A DNA stretch of 64,000 bases, taken from Tepidimonas taiwanensis. GTDB lineage: Bacteria; Pseudomonadota; Gammaproteobacteria; Burkholderiales; Burkholderiaceae_C. The notes below the pieces were generated by a model. The model had not been told where the DNA came from and ran no database searches. It saw nothing but the letters and a program-made list of their open reading frames with translations. Numbering within the stretch: position 1 is the first letter of the stretch; each line of letters starts with the position of its first letter. Positions 50,566 through 58,590 of this stretch are shown here, in pieces. A program made the position numbers and the translations under genes. The stretch covers positions 372,001-436,000 of the forward strand of contig NZ_CP083911.1 in the NCBI RefSeq assembly GCF_020162115.1, in the 5' to 3' direction.

Positions 50566-51054
50566 ATGAAAGTCCGTGACATCTTGCGCGTCAAAGGCGG
50601 CACACTCTACACCGTCTCGCCGGACGAAACGCTGGCGCGTGCGGTGGAGACGATGGCGCAGTTCGACATCGGCTCGCTGGCCGTGATGGAGCACGGCGAA
50701 CTCGTCGGGATGCTCACCTTCCGCGAGGTGATCGGTGCCATCGCCCGCAACGGCGGCACGGTCGGCGACACCACCGTGCGCAGCATCATGGACGACCACC
50801 CGATGACCTGCACGCCGGAGACCGAGCTCGACCAGGTGCGCCCGATGATGCTCGAGCGCCACACGCGCTACATGCCGGTGATGGACAACCGCATGCTGAT
50901 GGGTGTGATCAGCTTCTACGACGTGGCCAAGGCGGTGGTGGAGATGCAGAGCTTCGAGAACAAGATGCTCAAGGCCTACATCCGCGACTGGCCGGAGGAG
51001 GAAGCCGCCGAGCCCCGGCCCGACGATCCGGCGCAGCCCGCGGCGGCGCGCTGA
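50566..51054 (+). CDS. CBS-domain protein
   Basis: A soluble protein of 162 residues with two tandem CBS motifs: VSPDETLARAVETMAQFDIGSLAV then MLTFREVI; and CTPETELDQVRPMMLERHTRYMPV then GVISFYDVAKAVVE. CBS pairs bind adenosyl compounds such as AMP, ATP or SAM. CAGGAG precedes the ATG by seven bases. It is divergent from the sulfhydrylase gene. The final 20 residues are acidic and Pro/Ala-rich. The role is unknown. Confidence 0.88.
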   Translation: MKVRDILRVKGGTLYTVSPDETLARAVETMAQFDIGSLAVMEHGELVGMLTFREVIGAIARNGGTVGDTTVRSIMDDHPMTCTPETELDQVRPMMLERHTRYMPVMDNRMLMGVISFYDVAKAVVEMQSFENKMLKAYIRDWPEEEAAEPRPDDPAQPAAAR

Positions 51055-51057
51055 CGC

Positions 51058-51342
51058 GTGGGCGAGGGGGCGCTGGCCCTGCTGGCGCTGTGGCGGGATG
51101 GGGCCGCCGTGCCCGCGCCGCCGTTGGTGGAGGCGGCGTTGCGTGAGGCCGAGGACGCCTACGCGGTGCTCAAGGCCGCGCTGCTGCGCGCGGGGGCGCA
51201 GGACGCGCTGGCGCTGGAGGCGATGGACGCCTGGCTGCGGGCGGCCAGCGAGCTGCGCCGCGGGCTGCAGCAGATCGCCAAGGGCGCGACGCTGCTGGCG
51301 AGTCTCGCCGAACCCGGGGCGCCGCAGGCCGCTGCGGGATAA
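51058..51342 (+). CDS. Small hypothetical helical protein
   Basis: A 94-residue frame with GTG start at 51058, three bases after the CBS gene stop, and ending eight bases before aroC. The composition is Ala/Leu-rich and strongly helical (EAEDAYAVLKAALLRAGAQ). I do not recognise a family. Tight packing between two real genes on the same strand, with the codon use of its neighbours, is the main argument for it being expressed. Confidence 0.5.
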   Translation: MGEGALALLALWRDGAAVPAPPLVEAALREAEDAYAVLKAALLRAGAQDALALEAMDAWLRAASELRRGLQQIAKGATLLASLAEPGAPQAAAG

Positions 51343-51350
51343 TGCCGGGC

Positions 51351-52466
51351 ATGAGCGGCAACACCCTGGGCACCCTGTTTCGCGTCACCAACTTTGGCGA
51401 GTCGCACGGGCCGGCCATTGGCTGCGTGATCGACGGCTGTCCACCGGGGCTGCCGCTGTCCGAGGCCGACATCCAGCCCGAGCTGGACCGCCGCCGCCCG
51501 GGCAGCAGCAAATTCGTCACCCAGCGGCAGGAGGCCGACCGGGTGCAAATTCTCAGCGGCGTCTACGAGGGCCGCACCACCGGCGCGCCGATCGCGCTGC
51601 TGATTGCCAACACCGACCAGCGCAGCAAGGACTACGGCGACATTGCGCAGACCTTCCGCCCCGGGCACGCGGACTACACCTACTGGCACAAATACGGCAT
51701 TCGCGACCCGCGCGGGGGCGGGCGCTCGTCGGCGCGCCTGACCGCACCCACCGTCGCTGCCGGTGCGGTGGCGCGCAAATGGCTGCGCGAGCGCCACGGG
51801 ACGGTCGTGCGCGGTGCCCTGCTGCAGATCGGCACAGTGGCCGTGCCGTTCGAGTCGTGGGACTGGGTCGATACCAACCCGTTTTTCGCGCCGACGGCGG
51901 ACGTGTCGGCGCTGGAGGCGTACCTGACCGAAATCCGCAAGGCCGGTGACTCGGTCGGGGCCAAGCTGCGCGTCGTCGCGCAGGGCGTGCCGGTCGGGTG
52001 GGGCGCGCCGATCTACGACCGGCTCGACGCCGACATCGCGCACGCGATGATGGGGCTCAACGCCGTCAAGGGGGTCGAGATCGGCGACGGCTTCGCGTGC
52101 GTGACGCAGCGCGGCAGCGAGCACGGCGACGCGATCACCCCGCAGGGGTTTCTCTCCAACCACGCGGGCGGGATCTTGGGCGGCATCAGCACCGGGCAGG
52201 ACATCGTGGTGACGCTGGCCATCAAGCCGACGAGTTCCATCCTCGTGCCGCGGCCGTCCATCGACACCGCCGGCGCGCCGACCGAAGTCGTCACCAAAGG
52301 GCGGCACGACCCGTGCGTGGGCATCCGCGCCGTGCCGATCGTGGAAGCGCTGCTCGCGCTCGTGCTGATGGACCACGCGCTGCGCCACCGCGCGCAGTGC
52401 GGGGACGTGCACGTGACGCCGGGGCCGGTGCCAGCCCAGGTGGGTGGCGGCCACGACACCCCATGA
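51351..52466 (+). CDS. aroC: Chorismate synthase
   Basis: A 371-residue enzyme making chorismate from EPSP with reduced FMN, the last step of the shikimate route. Signatures are FGESHGPAIGCVIDGCPPG near the start, YGDIAQTFRPGHADYTY, RGGGRSSARLTAPTVAAGA and the C-terminal GRHDPCVGIRAVPIVEA. The ATG at 51351 gives MSGNTLGTLFRVTNFGESHG, a normal beginning. The stop overlaps the MFS gene start (ATGA). Confidence 0.96.
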   Translation: MSGNTLGTLFRVTNFGESHGPAIGCVIDGCPPGLPLSEADIQPELDRRRPGSSKFVTQRQEADRVQILSGVYEGRTTGAPIALLIANTDQRSKDYGDIAQTFRPGHADYTYWHKYGIRDPRGGGRSSARLTAPTVAAGAVARKWLRERHGTVVRGALLQIGTVAVPFESWDWVDTNPFFAPTADVSALEAYLTEIRKAGDSVGAKLRVVAQGVPVGWGAPIYDRLDADIAHAMMGLNAVKGVEIGDGFACVTQRGSEHGDAITPQGFLSNHAGGILGGISTGQDIVVTLAIKPTSSILVPRPSIDTAGAPTEVVTKGRHDPCVGIRAVPIVEALLALVLMDHALRHRAQCGDVHVTPGPVPAQVGGGHDTP

Positions 52467-53647
52467 CGGCGTCGGCCCCGGCCGATGCGCCGCGCGCGCT
52501 GTGGCCGTTCGCGGCCCTGTCGGCGGGCTATTTCGCGCACATCGGCTTTTTCAACCCGTACCTGCCACTGTGGCTGCAGGAGCTTGGCTACGGCGTGTGG
52601 GCCATCGGGCTGTTGACGTCGCTGCAGTCGGCCACGCGGGTGTTCGCCCCCTACCTGTGGGGGTGGCTCAGCGACCGCACCGGTGACCCGGTGCGCTGGC
52701 TGCGCGTGTGCGCGCAGGCGGCGCTGGTGCTGTCGCTGGGGCTGTGGTGGCAGCCGGCTGCGGTTTGGTTGCCGCTGGTGTTGTTCCTGTTGTTCACGCA
52801 CACCAGCGCGATGATGCCGCTGTCCGAGACGGTGCTCGCGCACGCGATGGGCGCCGCCGGCACGTTCGACGCCCGCCGCTACGGGCGCGTGCGCCTGTGG
52901 GGGTCACTGGGGTTCCTGGTGACGGTGCTGGCCGCCGGTGCGTGGTTCGAGCGCGCGGGGCTTGGCAGTTTTCCGTTTTGGGCCAACGCGACGCTGGTGC
53001 TCGTCGTGTGGGCCGTGTGGGCGATGCCCCGCTGGCGCGAGGCCCCGCACGCCGCGCACGAGGGGCCCGCGCGCATCGCCCCGGTGCTGCGCCAGCCGGT
53101 GGTGGCGTGGTTTTTCGTCTCGATGTTCTGGCACGTGCTGGCGCACGTGTTCCTCTACATCTATTTCTCGCTGTACCTGGACGCGCTGGGCTATGGCAAG
53201 GGCGTGATCGGCGCGCTGTGGGCCACCGCCGTGGTGGTGGAAATCGTGTGGTTCTACGGCCAGGGGCGCTGGCTGCCGCGGCTGTCGCTGGGGCAGTGGC
53301 TGGTGCTGGCGTCGGCCCTGACGGTGGCGCGCATGGCCGCGACGGCCTGGGCCGCGCAGTGGCTGTGGGCGCTGGTGCTGGCACAAGCCGTGCACGCGAT
53401 CGGCTTCGCCGCCCACCACACGGTATGCATTGCGCTGATCCAGCGGCATTTTCCGGGGCGGCTGCGGGCGCGCGGGCAGGCGCTGTACTCGCTGATCGGC
53501 TACGGGTGCTCCGGTTTGGTCGCGGGTGCCCTGGGCGGCTGGGTCAGCCACCGCTGGGGGCTGGGGGCGGTCTTCGTCGCTGCCACCGGGGCTGCGTTGG
53601 CCGCCACCGGTGCGGCCACGATGGTGCGCCGCCGCGGTGGCGCTTAA
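52463..53647 (+). CDS. MFS transporter (HcaT / phenylpropionate permease-like)
   Basis: An inner-membrane protein of 394 residues with about twelve hydrophobic segments. The start ALSAGYFAHIGFFNPYLPLWLQ and GRVRLWGSLGFLVTV resemble the MFS_1-like/nucleoside-H symporter group that includes HcaT. It is coupled to aroC by ATGA, but the link in function is unclear. The gene ends tail to tail with the NnrU gene, with a 4-bp overlap of stops. Confidence 0.85.
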   Translation: MTASAPADAPRALWPFAALSAGYFAHIGFFNPYLPLWLQELGYGVWAIGLLTSLQSATRVFAPYLWGWLSDRTGDPVRWLRVCAQAALVLSLGLWWQPAAVWLPLVLFLLFTHTSAMMPLSETVLAHAMGAAGTFDARRYGRVRLWGSLGFLVTVLAAGAWFERAGLGSFPFWANATLVLVVWAVWAMPRWREAPHAAHEGPARIAPVLRQPVVAWFFVSMFWHVLAHVFLYIYFSLYLDALGYGKGVIGALWATAVVVEIVWFYGQGRWLPRLSLGQWLVLASALTVARMAATAWAAQWLWALVLAQAVHAIGFAAHHTVCIALIQRHFPGRLRARGQALYSLIGYGCSGLVAGALGGWVSHRWGLGAVFVAATGAALAATGAATMVRRRGGA

Positions 53648-54273
53648 CCGAACGGCCGCACGCCGATCCACGCACCGTGCGCCCAGAACGCAAACACCGC
53701 CCAGGCGGCCACGCCCACCACCACCGCCGCCACGGTCGCGCTCAGCCGCCCCGCGCGCGGCTCGGTTGCCGCTTCGTCGACGTCTGCCTCGTCCACGCCG
53801 TCCGCCCCGGTCGCCGTGGGTGACGGCCGGCGCCGCGCGGAGCGGTAGTCGAACACCGCCCACACGAGAAACCCTCCAAAGAGCAGCACGTCCGCCAGCG
53901 TGCCGTTGGCGAGCAGGTGCGCGAACGCCCACAGCTTGACGGACAGCACCATCGGGTGGCCGAGCCGCGCCTTGATCGCGTTGCCCGGCACGTACGCCGC
54001 CACCAGCAACACGAAGGCGATCAGCGTCAGCAGCGATGCCGCGTGCCGCATGCCCAGCGGCGGCGTCCACAGCACGACTGGCGTCAACCGCGCTTGCGCA
54101 TAGCCCCAGACGATCAGCACGAGGCCGAGCGCCGACAGCAGCGACACCCCGGCCTTCCATGCCGCCGGGCCGACGCGCTCGATCGTCTGCTGCCGCCAGT
54201 CCTCGGCCACGATGCGCACCGAGTGCACGCCCAGAAACACGATCAGACCCAGCACCAGCCACTGCATTGCCAT
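53644..54273 (-). CDS. NnrU-family membrane protein
   Basis: A 209-residue membrane protein with five to six hydrophobic segments. LVLGLIVFLGVHSVRIVAEDWR at the start and LGHPMVLSVKLWAFAHLLANG in the middle are typical of NnrU, found near denitrification genes in some bacteria and of unknown biochemical role (isoprenoid/haem modification has been discussed for the related DUF family). No nitrogen-oxide genes are next to it here. Confidence 0.88.
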   Translation of the reverse strand: MAMQWLVLGLIVFLGVHSVRIVAEDWRQQTIERVGPAAWKAGVSLLSALGLVLIVWGYAQARLTPVVLWTPPLGMRHAASLLTLIAFVLLVAAYVPGNAIKARLGHPMVLSVKLWAFAHLLANGTLADVLLFGGFLVWAVFDYRSARRRPSPTATGADGVDEADVDEAATEPRAGRLSATVAAVVVGVAAWAVFAFWAHGAWIGVRPFG

Positions 54274-54709
54274 TCTCCGGTGGTTGCGGCGTCAGTCCCG
54301 CGGGCGATGATCCAGCGCCATCCGGCCGCGGGAATCCGGCCCGGGGGATGCCCGCTGCCATCATAGCGGCAAGTGGCCCAACCGACAGGGGTGGCACAAG
54401 CGCCTGTTTTTCGGCCCCGGCGCCCGGGTGCCGCCATGGCCGCGTGCGCTCGTGGTTGGGCGGCGCTCCTGTCGCGCCGGCGCGATTTCGTCCGGACTCC
54501 TCACAGGTATAGAACGCCGCGGGGCAGCGCAAAACTTCCTCGTGCCGGATCCATCGTCTCGCGGGGTCAGGGTGTCGAGGGTGGCGAACGCCGCGATAGC
54601 CTATCCCCGCGATTGGCAAAAGTGACCCCAAACGGGTTCGCGCGGCCCTAGACTTGTGTCGATCGATGAATCAACGTCGATCAATGATGTCTATCAAAGG
54701 AGTCACGCA
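54274..54709. promoter_or_regulatory. Intergenic region before katG with short repeats
   Basis: 436 bp without a gene. Two copies of GTCGATCRATGA stand at 54658-54669 and 54676-54687, 18 bp apart and about 25-50 bp before the katG start; a small palindrome GATAGCCTATC is at 54595-54605. Either could be a regulator site (OxyR or another), but the match to the OxyR consensus is poor. A good ribosome site AAAGGAGT is at 54696-54703. I see nothing else. Confidence 0.4.
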
Positions 54710-56881
54710 ATGAACGCCCCCCACACCCCCGAAGCCCGCTGTCCCGTGATGCACGGCGCCGCCACGACGGCAGGCGCCCAACCCGTCTGGTGGCCCAAGG
54801 CGCTCAACCTTGACATCCTGCATCAGCACGACACAAAGACCCAACCGCTGCCCGGCTTCGACTACCGGCAGGCGGTGCGGACGCTGGACGTCGAGGCACT
54901 CAAGCGCGACCTGCGTGCGCTGATGACCGACAGCCAGCCGTGGTGGCCGGCCGACTGGGGGCACTACGGCGGTTTGATGATCCGCATGGCATGGCACGCG
55001 GCAGGCTCGTACCGCGTGGCGGACGGGCGCGGCGGGGCCAACACCGGCAACCAGCGTTTTGCGCCGCTGAATTCGTGGCCCGACAACGCCAACCTCGACA
55101 AGGCGCGGCGGCTGCTGTGGCCGATCAAAAAGAAGTACGGCAACAAGATCAGCTGGGCGGACCTGATGATCCTCGCTGGCAATGTCGCGTACGAGTCGAT
55201 GGGCCTGAAGACGTATGGCTTCTCGTTCGGGCGTGAGGACATCTGGCATCCGGAGAAGGATGTCGACTGGGGGCCGGAGCAGACGTGGCTCGCCCCGAGC
55301 GACGCCCGCTACGAGCGTGTGGACGACGCGAGCACGCTGCGCAACCCGCTGGCCGCGGTGCAGATGGGGTTGATCTACGTGAACCCGGAGGGCGTCAACG
55401 GCCAGCCCGACCCGCTGCGCACCGCGGCGCACATGCGCGAGACGTTTGCCCGCATGGGCATGAACGATGAGGAGACGGTGGCGCTGACCGCCGGCGGCCA
55501 CACGGTGGGCAAGGCGCACGGCAATGGCAACGCGGCCCACCTCGGCCCGGCGCCGGAAGGTGCCGAGCTGGAAGAGCAGGGCCTCGGGTGGATGAACCAC
55601 ACGACGCGCGGCATAGGCCGCGACACCGTCACGAGCGGCCTGGAGGGGGCGTGGACATCGAACCCCACGCGCTGGGACAACGGCTATTTCGAAATGCTGT
55701 TCGGCTACGAGTGGGAGCTGCGCAAGAGCCCGGCCGGCGCGTGGCAGTGGGAGCCGATCGGCCTGCGCCCCGAGCACACGCCGCCCGATGTCGAAGACCC
55801 GACGCGGCGCGACCACCGCATCATCATGACCGACGCCGACATGGCGCTCAAGGTCGATCCGATCTACCGGCCCATTGCCGAGCGCTTTGCGAAAGACCAC
55901 GCGTATTTCTCCGAGATCTTTGCGCGCGCCTGGTTCAAGCTCACGCACCGCGACCTCGGGCCGCGCACGCGCTACATCGGCCCGGAGGCGCCCACCGAAG
56001 ACTTGATTTGGCAGGATCCCGTACCGGCGGGCCGCACGGACTATGACGTGGCGGCCGTTCGCGCGGCCATTGCCGCGGCGGGCTTGAGCATCGCCGACCG
56101 TGTGGCCACCGCGTGGGACAGCGCCCGCACCTTCCGCCACACGGACTTCCGCGGCGGTGCCAACGGCGCGCGCATCCGCCTCGCGCCGCAAAAGGATTGG
56201 CCCGCCAACGAGCCCGAGCGCCTGGCGCGCATCCTGCCCATCTACGAGCGCATCGCGGCGCAGACCGGCGCGAGCGTGGCCGACGTCATCGTGCTCGCCG
56301 GCAGCATGGCGGTGGAAGAGGCCGCACGCGCCGCGGGCGTGGCGATCGACGTGCCGTTTGCCCCAGGGCGCGGCGACGCCACGCAGGCGTGGACCGACGT
56401 GGACTCCTTCCGCTGGCTGGAGCCGAAGGCCGACGGATTCCGCAACTGGCTCGCGCCGGGCGTGACGGTGGCGCCGGAGGAGCTGTTGCTGGACCGCGCG
56501 CACCTGCTGGGTCTGACCGCCGTGGAGATGACCGTGCTGGTGGGTGGCCTGCGGGTGCTCGGGGCCAACCACGGCGGCTCGCGCGACGGGGTGTTCACCG
56601 ACCGCGTCGGGGTGCTCAGCAACGACTTTTTTGTCAACCTCACTGACATGGCCTACACGTGGCAACCCACGGGGCGCAACCGCTACGCGATCGTCGAGCG
56701 CGCCAGCGGCACCCCGCGCTGGACCGCGACCCGCGTGGACTTGGTGTTCGGTTCCAACAGCATCCTGCGCGCGTACGCCGAGGTGTACGCACAGGACGAC
56801 AACCGCGAGAAGTTCGTGCGCGACTTCGTCGCCGCCTGGGTCAAGGTCATGAACGCCGACCGCTACGACCTGCGGCCGTGA
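54710..56881 (+). CDS. katG: Catalase-peroxidase
   Basis: A haem enzyme of 723 residues removing hydrogen peroxide. The distal site is GGLMIRMAWHAAGSYR (Arg, Trp, His) and the proximal His is in VALTAGGHTVGKAHG. The Tyr of the Met-Tyr-Trp adduct is in MGLIYVNPEG and the Trp in the distal motif. The second, non-haem half begins about residue 420 with TDYDVAAVRAAIAAAG-like text and includes DLIWQDPVP. Start ATG 54710 has AAAGGAGT upstream; an in-frame ATG at 54656 lacks support. A strong terminator follows. Confidence 0.95.
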   Translation: MNAPHTPEARCPVMHGAATTAGAQPVWWPKALNLDILHQHDTKTQPLPGFDYRQAVRTLDVEALKRDLRALMTDSQPWWPADWGHYGGLMIRMAWHAAGSYRVADGRGGANTGNQRFAPLNSWPDNANLDKARRLLWPIKKKYGNKISWADLMILAGNVAYESMGLKTYGFSFGREDIWHPEKDVDWGPEQTWLAPSDARYERVDDASTLRNPLAAVQMGLIYVNPEGVNGQPDPLRTAAHMRETFARMGMNDEETVALTAGGHTVGKAHGNGNAAHLGPAPEGAELEEQGLGWMNHTTRGIGRDTVTSGLEGAWTSNPTRWDNGYFEMLFGYEWELRKSPAGAWQWEPIGLRPEHTPPDVEDPTRRDHRIIMTDADMALKVDPIYRPIAERFAKDHAYFSEIFARAWFKLTHRDLGPRTRYIGPEAPTEDLIWQDPVPAGRTDYDVAAVRAAIAAAGLSIADRVATAWDSARTFRHTDFRGGANGARIRLAPQKDWPANEPERLARILPIYERIAAQTGASVADVIVLAGSMAVEEAARAAGVAIDVPFAPGRGDATQAWTDVDSFRWLEPKADGFRNWLAPGVTVAPEELLLDRAHLLGLTAVEMTVLVGGLRVLGANHGGSRDGVFTDRVGVLSNDFFVNLTDMAYTWQPTGRNRYAIVERASGTPRWTATRVDLVFGSNSILRAYAEVYAQDDNREKFVRDFVAAWVKVMNADRYDLRP

Positions 56882-56970
56882 GCAGCCCGGCACCACCCCA
56901 GCCGACACCGGACGCGTGACGCGCAGGATTGGCTCCGGCCCCGCCCGCGTCAGTCGCGTGCCCAACCCGT

Positions 56971-57007
56971 TGAGCAGCGCCCCAATCGGGGCGCTGCTCA
57001 TCTTTTT
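56971..57007 (+). terminator. Intrinsic terminator after katG
   Basis: A perfect 13-bp stem TGAGCAGCGCCCC (56971-56983) with loop AATC and the complementary GGGGCGCTGCTCA (56988-57000) is followed by TCTTTTT. It lies 90 bp after the katG stop. Confidence 0.92.
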
Positions 57008-57076
57008 GGGGGATTGTGTGGAATTTTTGGGTGGAGTATCGTTATCAGTTTAAGGCGGGCAAGGCGTGGGGCGACG

Positions 57077-58384
57077 ATGGAAAGCGTTTGCGCGGAAAGG
57101 CGGGTGGCCGCCGGTGAGCGGTTGGGCGGCGACGGCGCGCTGGCCGAAGCATTGTTGGCGCAGGTGGCCGACTGGCGCTGGGCGATGGACGCCGAGTTTC
57201 GCATCGTGCGCGCGGAGCCTTTGGCCGAGGGGCGGCGGCTGCCGCCTTTGCCGGCGCTGATCGGCTACCGGCCGTGGGAGTGCCCGGCGCTGGTGCTCGA
57301 CGAGCGCCGTCGGCGCCGCCACGAGCGGCTGCTGTGGCAGTGTCAGCCGTTTCGCGGGGTCGAGCTCGCGTGGCGGACGGACCGCGGGCGTCAGCGCTGG
57401 TTCAGCATCAGCGGCGTGCCGCGGTTGGACGAGCAGGGACATTTTCACGGCTATGTGGGCGTGGCAACGGACGTCACGGCGCGTCGCCGCGTCGAACAGT
57501 CGTTGCGCGACGTGCGCGCCGAGCTGGACGCGACGCTGCGCGCGCTGCCGGACCTGATGTTCGAGATCGACGGCGACGGGGTGTTTCACGGCGTGCACGC
57601 GCCCCAGCCGGAGCTGCTGGCCGTGCCGGCCGAGCGCATCGTCGGCCGCCGGGACGTGGACCTGTTGCCGCCGGAGGTCGTCCGGATCACGCACCAGGCC
57701 CTCGACCAGGCACGCGAGCACGGCGCGGCGCGCGGCCACCGCTACCGGATCAAGCTGGCCGACGGCGTGCACTGGTTCGAGATGTCGGTCGCGCGCAAAG
57801 CCGGGCGTGACCGGTATGTCGTCGTCGTGCGCGACATCACCGAACTCAATGCGTTGGCCTTTTATGATCCGTTGACGGGGTTGCCCAACCGCCGGCTGTT
57901 GCTCGACCGGGTGGAACAGGCGTTGCTGCGCCTGGCGCGCGAGCCCGATTGGGCGGCACTGCTCTTCATCGATGTGGATGACTTCAAGCGCGTCAACGAC
58001 ACGCTCGGGCATGCCGCGGGGGATCGGGTGTTGCAGGAGCTGGCGCAGCGCATGCGCGCGGTGGTGCGCTCGAGCGATCCGTTGGGGCGGCTTGGCGGCG
58101 ACGAGTTTTTGGCGCTGCTCACGGATCTGGGTACCGATCTCTACTCCGCGCGTCGTACGGTGCAGCGCGTCGGCAGCCAGTTGCGCGAGCGCCTGTCGCA
58201 GCCCATCGCGTGGCACGGCGGTGTGGTGACGGTGTCACTGAGCATCGGCGGTGTATTGTTTCGAGGGGCGCAACAGCCGGACCGTTTGATGCAAGCGGCC
58301 GACCAGTTGATGTACCGCGCCAAAGACCGGGGCAAAAATGCCATCGCGATTCAACTGATGTCGGCGCTCGTGCGTAGAATGTGA
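57077..58384 (+). CDS. PAS-GGDEF diguanylate cyclase
   Basis: A soluble protein of 435 residues. Two PAS-like domains cover about 25-140 (with WFSISGVPRLDEQGHFHGYVG) and 145-260, followed by the GGDEF domain from YDPLTGLPNRRLLLDRV with active-site GGDEF at 340-344. No RxxD-type inhibitory site is clear before it: the residues are RSSD, which would fit one (331-334). No transmembrane segment is present. Start ATG 57077 is chosen; GTG-type starts further up give a weak extra end. It would make cyclic-di-GMP in response to an unknown signal. Confidence 0.88.
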   Translation: MESVCAERRVAAGERLGGDGALAEALLAQVADWRWAMDAEFRIVRAEPLAEGRRLPPLPALIGYRPWECPALVLDERRRRRHERLLWQCQPFRGVELAWRTDRGRQRWFSISGVPRLDEQGHFHGYVGVATDVTARRRVEQSLRDVRAELDATLRALPDLMFEIDGDGVFHGVHAPQPELLAVPAERIVGRRDVDLLPPEVVRITHQALDQAREHGAARGHRYRIKLADGVHWFEMSVARKAGRDRYVVVVRDITELNALAFYDPLTGLPNRRLLLDRVEQALLRLAREPDWAALLFIDVDDFKRVNDTLGHAAGDRVLQELAQRMRAVVRSSDPLGRLGGDEFLALLTDLGTDLYSARRTVQRVGSQLRERLSQPIAWHGGVVTVSLSIGGVLFRGAQQPDRLMQAADQLMYRAKDRGKNAIAIQLMSALVRRM

Positions 58385-58387
58385 ACG

Positions 58388-58485
58388 CGCTCCGGGGTGT
58401 CCACCGTGGTGGTGGGCTGAGATGGCCGTCGGCCGAACCCGCGAACTTGATCCGGTTCACACCGGCGGAAGAAGAGCCAGGTCCA
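58388..58485 (+). ncRNA. TPP riboswitch (THI element) before thiC
   Basis: The leader has the thi-box elements in order: CGGGGTGTCC at 58392, GGGCTGAGATGG (58413-58424), ACCCGCGAACTTGATCCGGT (58437-58456) and the closing CACACCGGCG. These fit the TPP aptamer, where GCTGAGA binds the pyrimidine and ACCTGATC-like text shapes the phosphate pocket. About 105 bp separate it from the thiC start. It would lower thiC expression when thiamine pyrophosphate is plentiful. It begins almost directly after the stop of the cyclase gene. Confidence 0.9.
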
Positions 58486-58590
58486 CCGCAGCGGGGATGC
58501 TGTCGGTCCCAGCCCCACGGGGTGACAACTGCATCCACCCGGCAGGGGCGCCTTCGGAGCCACCCATCCACGACCGAAGGAGCCCTGCCC

